Below, one piece after another: positions 43,490-52,429 of a DNA stretch of 64,000 nt; within the stretch, counting starts at the first letter, position 1, and each line of letters starts with the position of its first letter. The translations under genes were made by a program, and so were the position numbers. Source of the DNA: Acidimicrobiales bacterium (GTDB lineage: Bacteria; Actinomycetota; Acidimicrobiia; Acidimicrobiales; SZUA-35); the NCBI GenBank assembly GCA_020630195.1, contig JAHDBV010000009.1:1-64000 (forward strand), given 5' to 3'. Below the pieces are notes generated by a model. It was not told where the DNA came from. It saw nothing but the letters and a program-made list of their open reading frames with translations, and did not search any database.

Positions 43490-43897
43490 TCAGGCCTCGT
43501 CGCGCTCCTCGTCCTCGGTGGCGACGTCGTCGTCATCGAGGGTGTCCGTCGTGTCGTCCGATGCCGGCACGTCGGCCGCCGTCACCGCCGGGGGCGGGGC
43601 GACCGCGTCCGGCGTGTTGTCGAGGCGGGCGACGGCCACGAGCTTGCGCCCGACGAGGCGCTTGCGGACATCGAGGTTCAGCTCACTCGCCCACCGCACC
43701 AGGTGCGGCGAGAGGAGCACCTCGACCTCACCGTCGGAGACGGAGAGATACGGATCGAGGTTCTTGCCCTTGAGGTAGGTGTCGACCGACACCTCTTCGA
43801 CGCCGCCTCAACCGACGGCTTGGAGGTAGTCGACGGCGATCCGGCCGCCCTTGGCCTTCACGAACGCGACGGCGTCATCGGAGATCGAGATGTCCAC
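43490..43897 (-). CDS. HesB-like small selenoprotein (in-frame UGA at codon 30)
   Basis: The frame runs GTG 43895-43897, VDISISDDAVAFVKAKGG, RIAVDYLQAVG, TGA (43808-43810), GGVEEVSVDTYLKG and on to the stop at 43490, giving 135 residues with selenocysteine at 30. A GGAGA ribosome-binding site lies 5 nt before the GTG. Reading from the next start would lose the whole first beta-alpha-beta unit. The N-terminus (strand, helix, gly-gly, strand, then G-U-GG) resembles HesB/IscA-type proteins with a C-G-G motif, some of which are known selenoproteins in other phyla. The C-terminal 40 residues are acidic and disordered. The hairpin after the UGA has the SelB-type GGUC loop. A redox or Fe-S-linked role is inferred; the family itself I cannot name with certainty. 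Confidence 0.85.
43777..43810 (-). promoter_or_regulatory. Bacterial SECIS element with GGUC loop
   Basis: The UGA (43808-43810) is followed after 13 nt by AGGUGUC-GGUC-GACACCU, a perfect 7-bp stem with a 4-nt loop starting 20 nt after the UGA. In E. coli fdhF the SelB-binding hairpin also has a GGUC loop, about 18 nt after its UGA. This is strong positional and sequence evidence for selenocysteine insertion. Confidence 0.85.
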
Positions 43898-43996
43898 GTC
43901 TCCATCCAACCACGAACTCGGGGCGCGGCTTCCACTTCCCACCGAAGTTCCCGATCGACCCGCTGCGCAGCACCGGGTTCGGGGCGGGTCGGAGCG

Positions 43997-45463
43997 CTAC
44001 TCGTCGCGGAGGACCTGCACGTCGTGGGGATGGGATTCGCGCAGGCCGGCGCCCGTGATCCGGGTGAGCCGGGTGCGATCCCGCAGATCGTCGAGGTCGC
44101 CCGCACCGGCGTAGCCCATCCCCGAACGGAGACCGCCGACGAGCTGGCCGACGAGTTCGGACAGCGGGCCGGCGTAGCGGACCCGGGCCTCGACACCTTC
44201 GGCGACGTGCTTCTGGTTGCCGACACCCGAGGCGTACCGGTCCTGGGCCCGGCCCCGCATGGCACCGGCCGACCCCATACCCCGGTAGGTCTTCCACATC
44301 GCACCGTCGACGAGCTCGAGATCACCCGGCGCCTCGTCGACACCGGCGAGCGCGTTGCCGAGCATCACCGCGTCGGCGCCGGCGACGAAGGCCTTCACGA
44401 TGTCGCCCGAGGTCACGATCCCACCATCGGCGATGATCGGCACACCATGCTCCCTGGCGGCCCAGCGGCACTCCCAGATCGCGGAGAGCTGCGGCATCCC
44501 CGCACCGGCCACCACCCGGGTGGTGCAGATCGAACCGGCACCGACGCCGACCTTGATCACGTCGGCGCCGGCCTCCACGAGGGTCTCCACACCTTCGGCG
44601 GTGACCACGTTGCCGGCGATCACCGGCAGATCGGGCCAGCCCTTCGACACCGTGCGCACGGCATCGACCACACCACGGCTGTGGCCGTGTGCGGTGTCGA
44701 TCACGACCATGTCGACCCCGGCGTCGGCGAGGGCGGCGACGCGCTCCTCGACGTCGGACACCCCGATGGCCGCACCGACCCGCAGGCGACCGGCGTCGTC
44801 GAGGGTCGCGTCGGGATGCTCGATCCGCTTGTTGATGTCCTTCACCGTGATCAGACCCGCGAGGCGGCCGGCGTCGTCGACCAGCGGGAGCTTCTCGATC
44901 CGGTGGGTGTGGAGGATGCCGACCGCGTCGTCGAGCGAGGTGCCCATCGGCGCGGTGACGAGCCCGTCGGCGGTCATGAAGTCGGTGACCGGGCGATCAT
45001 CGTCGGCCGAGGTGCAGAACCGGACGTCGCGGTTGGTCAGGATGCCGACCATGCGCCCCTCGGGGTCGGTGATGGGAACACCCGAGATCTTGTGCCGGGC
45101 CATCAACGCCTCGGCATCGGCCAGGGTCGCGGTGGGGGGCAACGAGATCGGCGCCGAGATCATGCCCGACTGGCTCCGCTTCACCCGATCGACCTCGGTG
45201 GCCTGCTGCTCGACCGACAGGTTGCGGTGCATCACACCGATGCCGCCGGCCCGGGCGAGCGCGACGGCGAGCGGGGCCTCGGTGACGGTGTCCATCGCCG
45301 CCGACAACAGCGGCACCTTCAGTTCGATCCCGGCGAGCGTCGTCGAGGTCGACACGTCGGCCGGCAGCACCTCCGACCAGCCCGGCACGACGAGCACGTC
45401 GTCGAAGGTGAGGGATTCGGGTCCTTCGAAGATCTTGGCGTTGGCGACGGGATCGATCGTCAT
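43997..45463 (-). CDS. guaB: IMP dehydrogenase
   Basis: A 488-residue enzyme that oxidises IMP to XMP, the committed step to GMP. Catalytic Cys loop [19 protein letters not shown], the flap region [12 protein letters not shown], and two CBS motifs in the inserted domain ([17 protein letters not shown] and [15 protein letters not shown]) are intact. Length is normal. It closes the purine cluster, 47 nt after purN. Confidence 0.96.
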   Translation of the reverse strand: MTIDPVANAKIFEGPESLTFDDVLVVPGWSEVLPADVSTSTTLAGIELKVPLLSAAMDTVTEAPLAVALARAGGIGVMHRNLSVEQQATEVDRVKRSQSGMISAPISLPPTATLADAEALMARHKISGVPITDPEGRMVGILTNRDVRFCTSADDDRPVTDFMTADGLVTAPMGTSLDDAVGILHTHRIEKLPLVDDAGRLAGLITVKDINKRIEHPDATLDDAGRLRVGAAIGVSDVEERVAALADAGVDMVVIDTAHGHSRGVVDAVRTVSKGWPDLPVIAGNVVTAEGVETLVEAGADVIKVGVGAGSICTTRVVAGAGMPQLSAIWECRWAAREHGVPIIADGGIVTSGDIVKAFVAGADAVMLGNALAGVDEAPGDLELVDGAMWKTYRGMGSAGAMRGRAQDRYASGVGNQKHVAEGVEARVRYAGPLSELVGQLVGGLRSGMGYAGAGDLDDLRDRTRLTRITGAGLRESHPHDVQVLRDE

Positions 45464-45510
45464 GGGGTGGCTCCGGAGGGATCGAGAAGGGGGCGGGACG
45501 GACGGCGGGC

Positions 45511-46086
45511 TCAGGAATCGAGTGCGGTGTTGGTGGCCGACACGATCACCTCGTGTTCGGCGGCGTGGATGCGGGCCTCGAACGAGTCGAGTGTGTCGCC
45601 GGGTTCGAACCCGACCGCACGCTCTTCGATGACGGGGCCGTCGTCGACCCCGGCATCGGGCACCCAGTGCACCATCACACCGGAGGTCTCGATCTCGTCG
45701 CGGCGCCAGGCGTCGAACGCCCGCTCGATGGCGCCGAGACCGGGGAAGGCCCCCGGCAAGGCCGGATGGAGGTTGATCGTGCGGTGCCGGTCGAGGAAGA
45801 ACGGCGACAGGATCCGGCGCCAGCCGGCGAGCACGACGAGCCCCGGACGGAACTCGTCGACGAGATGGGCGAGCGCCGCGTCGTAGCTCATCCGGTCGTG
45901 GTCCTCGGGCAGGAGCACGGCCGTCTCGAGCCCGGCGGCGGCGGCCCGGTCGAGCGCGCCCACCCCGAGCCGGTCGGTGACGACGGCGACGAGGCGGCCC
46001 TTCAACCGGTCGGAGGCCTCGGCGTCGATCAGCGCCTGGAGATTCGTGCCCTCACCCGACGCGAGGACGACCACGCGGCGGCTCAT
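45511..46086 (-). CDS. purN: Phosphoribosylglycinamide formyltransferase
   Basis: A 191-residue enzyme transferring formyl from 10-formyl-THF to GAR. It starts [20 protein letters not shown] (phosphate loop GEGTNLQ); the catalytic region reads [19 protein letters not shown], the HPALLPS motif in altered form (HPALPGA), and [18 protein letters not shown] carries the catalytic Asp. ATG overlaps the purM stop by 4 nt. Confidence 0.94.
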   Translation of the reverse strand: MSRRVVVLASGEGTNLQALIDAEASDRLKGRLVAVVTDRLGVGALDRAAAAGLETAVLLPEDHDRMSYDAALAHLVDEFRPGLVVLAGWRRILSPFFLDRHRTINLHPALPGAFPGLGAIERAFDAWRRDEIETSGVMVHWVPDAGVDDGPVIEERAVGFEPGDTLDSFEARIHAAEHEVIVSATNTALDS

Positions 46087-47117
46087 CGGAGCACCACGCC
46101 GGGCGTGTCGGTGACCGTGCCGACCACGTGGGTGGGTTCGTCGATGAGGGAGCGGACACCGTCGACGTCGTCGGGTGCGACCACCGCGATCATGCCGATG
46201 CCCATGTTGAACACCCGATGGGCTTCCTCGAAGCCGAGGCCACCGTGCTCGACGAGCAACTCGAACAGCCCGGGGGTGGTCCAAGTCGAGGTGTCGACCG
46301 AGGCACCGAGCCCGTCGGGCAGACACCGCGGGATGTTGTCGACGAAGCCGCCGCCGGTGAGATGCGACAACCCCTTGATCGAGCCGGCGTCGAGGGCGGC
46401 GGCGAGCGGGGCGAGATACGACCGGTGGGGCCGCAGCAGGGCCAGTCCGAGCGGCAGGTCGTCGCCGGCCACGGCGTGGTCGGCGCCGATCTCGGCGACC
46501 ACCCGACGGGCGAGGGAGTAGCCGTTGGTGTGCAACCCGTTGGAGGCCAGCCCGATGAGCACGTCGCCCGCGGCGATGTCGGCCCGGGGCAGCAGGGCCG
46601 AACGGTCGACCACACCCACCATCGTGCCGGCCACGTCGACCTGCCCGGCGTGGATGAGGCCGGGCACCTCGGCGGTCTCGCCGCCGAGGAGCACACAGGA
46701 GTTCTCCGCACAGGCGGTCGCCATGGACGCGACCACCGTGTCGACCACGTCGACCGACAGCGTGCCGGCCGAGATCGTGTCGAGCATGAACAGCGGCCGG
46801 GCGCCCTGGACCAGCACGTCGTTCACGCCGTGGTTCACGATGTCGGCGCCGATGCCGTCCCAGTGATCGAGCTGGGCGGCGAGCACGGTCTTCGTGCCGC
46901 AGGTGTCGGTCGACGACACGAGCAGCGGCTGGGCGAGCCCGAGCGATGCGATGTCGTAGACACCGCCGAAGCTGCCCACACCGGCCACGACGTTGTCGTC
47001 GTGGGTGGCCAGGACCCGGTCGGCGATGCGTTCGACCGCGGTCTCGCCGGCGTCGAAGGACACCCCCGCGGCGGCGTAGGCGTCGGTGGCGGCGTCGCCG
47101 TTCGAAACGGTGCTCAT
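46083..47117 (-). CDS. purM: Phosphoribosylformylglycinamidine cyclo-ligase (AIR synthetase)
   Basis: A 344-residue ATP-dependent cyclase of the PurM superfamily. Visible are GVGSFGGVYDI, STDTCGTKTVLA, GADIVNHGVNDVLVQGARP, LLGGETAEVPGL and GLASNGLHTNGYSL, all core family blocks. Overlaps purD and purN by 4 nt each, so the three are coupled. Confidence 0.96.
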   Translation of the reverse strand: MSTVSNGDAATDAYAAAGVSFDAGETAVERIADRVLATHDDNVVAGVGSFGGVYDIASLGLAQPLLVSSTDTCGTKTVLAAQLDHWDGIGADIVNHGVNDVLVQGARPLFMLDTISAGTLSVDVVDTVVASMATACAENSCVLLGGETAEVPGLIHAGQVDVAGTMVGVVDRSALLPRADIAAGDVLIGLASNGLHTNGYSLARRVVAEIGADHAVAGDDLPLGLALLRPHRSYLAPLAAALDAGSIKGLSHLTGGGFVDNIPRCLPDGLGASVDTSTWTTPGLFELLVEHGGLGFEEAHRVFNMGIGMIAVVAPDDVDGVRSLIDEPTHVVGTVTDTPGVVLR

Positions 47118-48379
47118 CGGGAACCTCCGATGTCGGAGCGGGCGAACAGCCCGTCGCCGAGCAACGGCTCGACGGCGGCGTAGGCGTGGGTGAGGGCGGT
47201 GTCGAGGTCGGCGCCGAGTCCGGTCACGGCGAGCACGCGCCCGCCGTTCGACACGAGCTGGTCACCACGCACCCGGGTGCCGGCGTGGAACACCCGGAGG
47301 CGGTCCGACGGCGACGGCAGGGTGGGGATCACGACGCCCTTGCGGGGCGACGCCGGGTACCCCTCGGCGCAGACCACCACCGTGGCGGCGGCGCCGTCGG
47401 TGGCGCCGGGGGCCTCGACGGTGTGGAGGCGGCCGAGGGCGGCGGCCTCGAACAACTGGGCGAGGTCGCCGTCGAGCAGCGGGAGCACCACCTGGGCCTC
47501 CGGGTCGCCGAAGCGGCAGTTGAACTCGACGAGCTTCGGACCGGTGTCGGTGAGCATGAGCCCGGCGTAGAGGATGCCGAGGTAGGGCGAGCCGTGGTCG
47601 GCCATCACCTTCAGCACCGGCCGGACGAACGTGTCGAGCCAGGCCTCCGCGTCGGCGGCGTCGACGCCGGGCACCGGGGTGAACGCACCCATGCCACCGG
47701 TGTTCGGGCCCGTGTCGCCTTCGCCCACCCGCTTGTGGTCGCGGGCGGTGCCGAGCGAGATCGCCCGGGTGCCGTCGCACAGTGCGAACAGCGAGACCTC
47801 GGGGCCGGTCATGCGTTCCTCGAGCACGACCCGGGCGCCGGCCGCACCCATCGACCCACCGTCGAGCATGTCGGCGATCGCGGCGACGGTCTCGGCGCGG
47901 TCGTCGGGCACCACCACACCCTTGCCGGCGGCGAGGCCATCGGCCTTGACCACCACAGGTCGTCCGGCCGCACCATCGGCCGCATCGAGCCAGGCCAGGG
48001 CGGCGGCGGAGTCGTCGAACACGGCCGAGGCCGGCTGGGGCACCCCGGCCTCGGCAGCGATCATCCGGGTGAACGCCTTCGACCCCTCGAGCTCGGCCGC
48101 GGCGGCCGACGGGCCGAGCACGGGGATCCCGGCGCCGCGCAGGGCATCCGCGAGGCCGGCCACGAGGGGGGCTTCCGGGCCGACCACCACGAGATCGATC
48201 CCGTCGCGCAGACAGTGGGTGACCACGGCGCCGTGGTCTCCGACGTCGAGGGTGACGTTGTGGTCGGCCGTCCCCGGGTTGCCGGGGGCGACCTGGACGA
48301 GCGTGGTCGACGAGGCGTGGGCGAGGGACGCGGTGAGGGCGTGCTCACGCCCGCCGCCACCGATCACGAGGACTCTCAT
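47114..48379 (-). CDS. purD: Phosphoribosylamine-glycine ligase
   Basis: A 421-residue ATP-grasp ligase making GAR. N-terminal VLVIGGGGREHALTASLAHA, the ATP-grasp loop KADGLAAGKGVVV, and the metal-binding VEFNCRFGDPEAQVVLPLL are intact. Overlaps purF upstream and purM downstream by 4 nt. Confidence 0.97.
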   Translation of the reverse strand: MRVLVIGGGGREHALTASLAHASSTTLVQVAPGNPGTADHNVTLDVGDHGAVVTHCLRDGIDLVVVGPEAPLVAGLADALRGAGIPVLGPSAAAAELEGSKAFTRMIAAEAGVPQPASAVFDDSAAALAWLDAADGAAGRPVVVKADGLAAGKGVVVPDDRAETVAAIADMLDGGSMGAAGARVVLEERMTGPEVSLFALCDGTRAISLGTARDHKRVGEGDTGPNTGGMGAFTPVPGVDAADAEAWLDTFVRPVLKVMADHGSPYLGILYAGLMLTDTGPKLVEFNCRFGDPEAQVVLPLLDGDLAQLFEAAALGRLHTVEAPGATDGAAATVVVCAEGYPASPRKGVVIPTLPSPSDRLRVFHAGTRVRGDQLVSNGGRVLAVTGLGADLDTALTHAYAAVEPLLGDGLFARSDIGGSR

Positions 48380-49803
48380 GCCAACACTCCGTCGAATCGC
48401 TGCTTCGTCGTGGCCAGTTCGAGCTGCACCGGCACCGGATAGGCGCCGGTGAAGCAGGCGTTGCAGTAGCCCTCGTCGCGCTCGAGGGCACCCATCATCG
48501 CGTCGACCGACAGGAACCCGACCGAGTCGGCGCCGATATGGGCGGCGATCTCGTCGGGCGTCAGGTGGTGGGCGATCAGTTCGTCGTAGGTGCCCATGTC
48601 GACACCGAAGAAGCAGGGGTGCGCGATCGGGGGGCAGGTGATGCGGACGTGCACCTCGGTGGCGCCCGCGTCACGGACCATCTTCACGAGCGGTCCCGAC
48701 GTCGTGCCCCGCACGATCGAGTCGTCGACCATGATCACCCGCTTGCCCCGCAGGTTCTCCTCGAGGGTGTTGAACTTGAGCGCCACACCCTGGCGCCGCA
48801 GCTCGTCGGTCGGTTCGATGAACGTCCGACCGATGTAGCGGTTCTTCACGAACCCCTCGTTGTAGGAGATGCCCGAGGCCCGGGCGAGGCCGATGGCGGC
48901 CGGGGTCGAGGAGTCGGGCACGGGGATGACGACGTCGGCCGGGACGGGGTGCTCCTCGGCGAGGGCACGGCCCAGGTTCTGGCGGACCTCGTGCACGCTC
49001 ATGCCGTCCCAGTGGGCGTCGGGGCGGCTGAAGTAGATGTGTTCGAACGTGCAGCGGGCCTGGGCCTTGGGCTGGATCGGCTGGTGGCTGCGGAGCAGAC
49101 CACCCTGGAGCACGATCACCTCACCGGGCCGGACCTCGCGCATGTCGGTGCAGCCGATGGTCTCGAGTGCACCGGTCTCCGACGCCACCGCATGGCCGCC
49201 ACCGGGCAGCTTGCCGACCGACAGGGGGCGGAACCCCCACGGATCACGGGTGGCGACGACCTTCGTGCCGGCGATCACGACGAGGCAGTACGCACCGACC
49301 CACTCCCCCATCACCGTGGCCAGGCGCTCTTCCCAGGTGGCGCCCTCGGTCCCGGCCAGCATCAGCGCGAGCACCTCGGAATCGGACGAGGACTGCAGGC
49401 CGGCGCCACGGGCGAGCAGTGCCTCGCGGAGCGAATCGGCGTTGGTCAGGTTGCCGTTGTGGGCCACACCGAGCGGGCCGTGCATCGTCTCGACGACGTA
49501 GGGCTGCACGTTGCGTTCGGAGTTGGCGCCGGTGGTCGAGTACCGGGTGTGGCCGATGGCGAGGCTGCCCTTGAGCGGCGCCATCGAGGCGGCGTCGAAC
49601 ACCTGGGGCACGAGCCCCATGCCCTTGTGGATCCGCACGGCACGACCGTCGGACACCGCGAGGCCCGCCGCCTCCTGGCCGCGGTGCTGGAGGGCGTAGA
49701 GACCGAAGAAGGCCGTCGAGGCCACGTCGCCCGAGGCGAGTGACACCCCGAGGACCCCGCACTCCTCGCGGGGTCGGTCGAGGTCGAGCGGGGTGGTGGC
49801 CAT
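48376..49803 (-). CDS. purF: Amidophosphoribosyltransferase
   Basis: A 475-residue enzyme, the first committed step of purine synthesis. The N-terminal nucleophile Cys (CGVLGV) lies after a 14-residue propeptide, MATTPLDLDRPREE, which is removed in this Bacillus-type class. PRPP loop VIMVDDSIVRGTTS and a C-terminal CNAC pair (in EGYCNACFTGAYPV) support a 4Fe-4S enzyme. The ATG at 49803 is chosen; the longer frame is a shadow of purC. Confidence 0.96.
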   Translation of the reverse strand: MATTPLDLDRPREECGVLGVSLASGDVASTAFFGLYALQHRGQEAAGLAVSDGRAVRIHKGMGLVPQVFDAASMAPLKGSLAIGHTRYSTTGANSERNVQPYVVETMHGPLGVAHNGNLTNADSLREALLARGAGLQSSSDSEVLALMLAGTEGATWEERLATVMGEWVGAYCLVVIAGTKVVATRDPWGFRPLSVGKLPGGGHAVASETGALETIGCTDMREVRPGEVIVLQGGLLRSHQPIQPKAQARCTFEHIYFSRPDAHWDGMSVHEVRQNLGRALAEEHPVPADVVIPVPDSSTPAAIGLARASGISYNEGFVKNRYIGRTFIEPTDELRRQGVALKFNTLEENLRGKRVIMVDDSIVRGTTSGPLVKMVRDAGATEVHVRITCPPIAHPCFFGVDMGTYDELIAHHLTPDEIAAHIGADSVGFLSVDAMMGALERDEGYCNACFTGAYPVPVQLELATTKQRFDGVLA

Positions 49804-49810
49804 GATGCGG

Positions 49811-50779
49811 TCAGGCTCCTGGTGCCGGATGGATGAGGGAGGCCAGATTGGCCCGGATGCGCTCGGCGGCCGGCTGCTCCCCCGGGACGAAGGGGGTGCC
49901 GGTGAGGCGCTCGAAGAAGGTGGTGTAGCGCTCGGAGGTGCGTTGGAAGACCTCGTCGCCGAGCTCGGGCACGTCCCCGTCGCCGGTGAAGCCGGCGGCT
50001 CGCAGCGCGAGACGGACCGGTTCCTTGTCGAACCCCTCCGGGGTCCGGCCCGCCGCGATGGTGTCCTCGAGTCCGTCGAGGTCCCAGAACCGGCTCGAGT
50101 CGGGGGTGTGCACCTCGTCGATGAGACGCAGGGTGCCCGCCGCGTCGACGCCGAACTCGTACTTGGTGTCGGCGAGGGCGAAGCCGGCGGCCCGGGCCCG
50201 CTCGGTGCCCCGCTCGAACACGGCGAGCGCCACCTCACACACGTGGGCCCAGAGCTCCGCGTCGACGAGGCCGCGCTCGACGATCTCGGCCGAGGTGATC
50301 GGCTCGTCGTGGGCGCCGTGTTGCGCCTTCGTGGTGGGGGTGATGATCGGCTCGGGCAGCGGGCCGTGGGCGGTGAGTCCGTCGGGCAGCGTGATGCCGT
50401 AGAGCGTGCGTTCCCCGTCGAGGTACCGCGGCAGCAACGACGTGGACGTCGATCCGGTGAGACGGCCGCGCACCACCACCTCGACCGGCAGCGGGGTGGT
50501 GTCGATGCAGAGCGAGACGTTGGGGTCGGGCACGTCGAGCAGGTGATGGTCGACGAGGTCGGCGATCTGGTCGAACCACCAGGCGGCCACCTGGGTCAGC
50601 ACCTGCCCCTTGTGGGGCACGAGGCCGATGATCGAGTCGAACGCCGAGATCCGATCGGAGGTGACCAGCAGGCGTCGCCCGTCGGGCAGCACCCAGCCAT
50701 CACGAACCTTGCCGGAGAAGCGCCCGGGAAGCTCGAGATCGACCGACGCGAGCGTCTGCCCCGCCGCCGTGGTGCCCAT
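49811..50779 (-). CDS. purC: Phosphoribosylaminoimidazole-succinocarboxamide synthase
   Basis: A 322-residue SAICAR synthase of the longer, actinobacterial/yeast-like class. GKVRDGWVL, TSDRISAFD, EVVVRGRLTGS, and DTKYEFGVD with LIDEVHTPDSSRFWD are present. It lies 7 nt upstream of purF, likely in one transcript. A 146-nt gap with a strong hairpin separates it from the gene upstream, so purC may start its own transcript. Confidence 0.96.
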   Translation of the reverse strand: MGTTAAGQTLASVDLELPGRFSGKVRDGWVLPDGRRLLVTSDRISAFDSIIGLVPHKGQVLTQVAAWWFDQIADLVDHHLLDVPDPNVSLCIDTTPLPVEVVVRGRLTGSTSTSLLPRYLDGERTLYGITLPDGLTAHGPLPEPIITPTTKAQHGAHDEPITSAEIVERGLVDAELWAHVCEVALAVFERGTERARAAGFALADTKYEFGVDAAGTLRLIDEVHTPDSSRFWDLDGLEDTIAAGRTPEGFDKEPVRLALRAAGFTGDGDVPELGDEVFQRTSERYTTFFERLTGTPFVPGEQPAAERIRANLASLIHPAPGA

Positions 50780-50851
50780 CGGATCATGATGCCGGACGGA
50801 CCGCCATCGGGCGCGGAACTGAACGAAACGTCAAGCATGTCATTCGTCGAT

Positions 50852-50868
50852 TCCCCGCCTGGCGGGGA
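50852..50868 (-). terminator. Perfect GC hairpin between the two halves of the purine cluster
   Basis: TCCCCGCC and GGCGGGGA flank a single T, giving a strong stem-loop 58 nt after the stop of the ChaN-like gene and about 75 nt before purC. There is no T run after it on the minus strand, so it is a weak candidate for a terminator or attenuator separating purL-purQ from purC-purN. Confidence 0.45.
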
Positions 50869-50925
50869 CCATCGGCGAGGGCGACCAAGAGGGGTGGGCC
50901 CATGCGCGCGGAGCCCCGTGGGATC

Positions 50926-51690
50926 TCAGCCCGGCGAGGCGGTCATCGGACCGACCGACACGGTGCCGTGGAAGCCGTCGGGGCCGGCGGTGTCGGCCCA
51001 CCACGCACCGGGCTCGGGATCGCCGTCGGCGGGGAGCGGGACCACACCGGCGGTCGCGCCGGTGTGGGCGAGACCGAACCGGGCCCCACCGGCGAGGACC
51101 GGCGCGACGACCCGCAGCCGGGGCTCCCACCGAGCGAGTAGTGCACCGGCGGTCGGGCTCCCGTCGGCCCGGGCGGCGACACACACGTGGTCGTGGCCGA
51201 GGAGGGCGATGGTGGCCGAGTGCGGGTCGGCGGCGAGGATGCGCCGGGCCATCGTCGCGTCCCGGTCGTCCTCGACGAGGTGGAGCGTCGACAGGTCGAT
51301 CGCACCACCGGGCCCGACCCAGGGGCCGTCCGCGGCGATGACGGTGACCCCGGCGGCCCGGAGCCCGACCACGAGGTCGGTGATCGCCGGACTCGAGCGC
51401 CCGTCGTCGTGGTCGGGTGGCCGGTTCCAGAACGGGTCGGCGCGCAGCCGCGTGGCATCTCCCGTGTCGACGGCGTCCTGGGCCGAGAGCGGGAGCTCGA
51501 GCGCGACCGTCACGGACGAACCGGCGGCGCGCGCCCGTTCGGCCACGACACCCACGAGCCGGGGCAACTCGACCGTGCCGGGCACGTCGCCGATGAGGAG
51601 CAGCGAGCCGGACCGCACGAGCGGCGCCAGCGCGTCGGCCGCGACGGCGACCGGATCCAGTCCGGACTCAGGCGACGGCGGCGACCCCAC
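50926..51690 (-). CDS. Tiki/ChaN-like hypothetical protein within the purine cluster
   Basis: A 254-residue protein beginning in a 23-nt overlap with purQ (GTG at 51688-51690). The first half contains LLLIGDVPGTVELPRLVGV and VTVALELPLSAQDAVDTGD, followed by repeated His and Asp (ALLGHDHVCVAA), a pattern reminiscent of Tiki/ChaN/erythromycin-esterase-like folds. I cannot assign an activity. The overlap with purQ suggests translation from the purine mRNA. Confidence 0.68.
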   Translation of the reverse strand: MGSPPSPESGLDPVAVAADALAPLVRSGSLLLIGDVPGTVELPRLVGVVAERARAAGSSVTVALELPLSAQDAVDTGDATRLRADPFWNRPPDHDDGRSSPAITDLVVGLRAAGVTVIAADGPWVGPGGAIDLSTLHLVEDDRDATMARRILAADPHSATIALLGHDHVCVAARADGSPTAGALLARWEPRLRVVAPVLAGGARFGLAHTGATAGVVPLPADGDPEPGAWWADTAGPDGFHGTVSVGPMTASPG

Positions 51691-52429
51691 GGGCGAAGAG
51701 TGGCAGGCAGTTGCCGACGGTGCCGGATCGGCCCGGTCGACGGTGCAACGGATCCTGACGGTCGAGCACGTGGTCCTCGGGGTGCGGCATCAGGCCGAGC
51801 ACGCGGCCGGTGGCGTCGCTCACCCCGGCGATGTCGCCCGCGGAGCCGTTGGGGTTGGCCGGGTAGGCCTCACCGGCCGCGGCACCGGCGCCGTCGCCGT
51901 AGCGCAGGGCGATCCGGCCCGCGTCGGTCACGGCGTCGAGGTCGGAACTGATGAACCGGCCCTCGCCGTGGGCGATCGGGCAGCGCAACGGTTCGGTCAG
52001 ACCATCGGTCCAGACCGACGTCGCCGTGGGCACCAGTTCGACCCACCGGCACTCGAAGCGCCCGGAGGTGTTGTGGCCGAGGGTCGCCTTCACCCCGTCG
52101 AGGCCCGGCAGGATGCCGTGACGCACGAGGGCCTGGAAGCCGTTGCAGATCCCGATCACCGGCATCCCGGCATCGACGGCGGTGTGGAGGGTCTCGCCGA
52201 ACTCACGCTGGAGATCGAGGCCGAACAGTCGGCCGGCGCCGAGGGCATCGCCATAGGAGAAGCCGCCGGGCACGGCGAGGATCTGGTGGTCGCCGAGGCG
52301 CACTTCACCGGCCCGCAGGGCCGTCAACGGGGCGACGGTGGTGTCGGCACCGGCGAGCTCGAAGGCCCGGGCGAGGTCGCCGTCCCGGTTGGTGCCGGGG
52401 GCGACGGGGATGAGCACGGAGGGTTTCAT
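51668..52429 (-). CDS. purQ: FGAM synthase glutaminase subunit
   Basis: A 253-residue class I glutamine amidotransferase. Nucleophile Cys in GICNGFQAL, with His and Glu of the triad in LGLMPHPEDHVL near the C-terminus. PGGFSYGDALGAGR and RFECRWVEL are conserved PurQ blocks. It supplies ammonia to PurL, whose stop it overlaps by 4 nt. Confidence 0.95.
   Translation of the reverse strand: MKPSVLIPVAPGTNRDGDLARAFELAGADTTVAPLTALRAGEVRLGDHQILAVPGGFSYGDALGAGRLFGLDLQREFGETLHTAVDAGMPVIGICNGFQALVRHGILPGLDGVKATLGHNTSGRFECRWVELVPTATSVWTDGLTEPLRCPIAHGEGRFISSDLDAVTDAGRIALRYGDGAGAAAGEAYPANPNGSAGDIAGVSDATGRVLGLMPHPEDHVLDRQDPLHRRPGRSGTVGNCLPLFARGVAAVA

Noticed and set aside
43490-43792. A conventional 100-residue gene starting at 43792 with the UGA at 43808 as an upstream stop
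   Set aside because: This drops the conserved-looking beta-alpha-beta start, its ribosome-binding site and ignores the SECIS-type hairpin. Selenocysteine reading explains all three.
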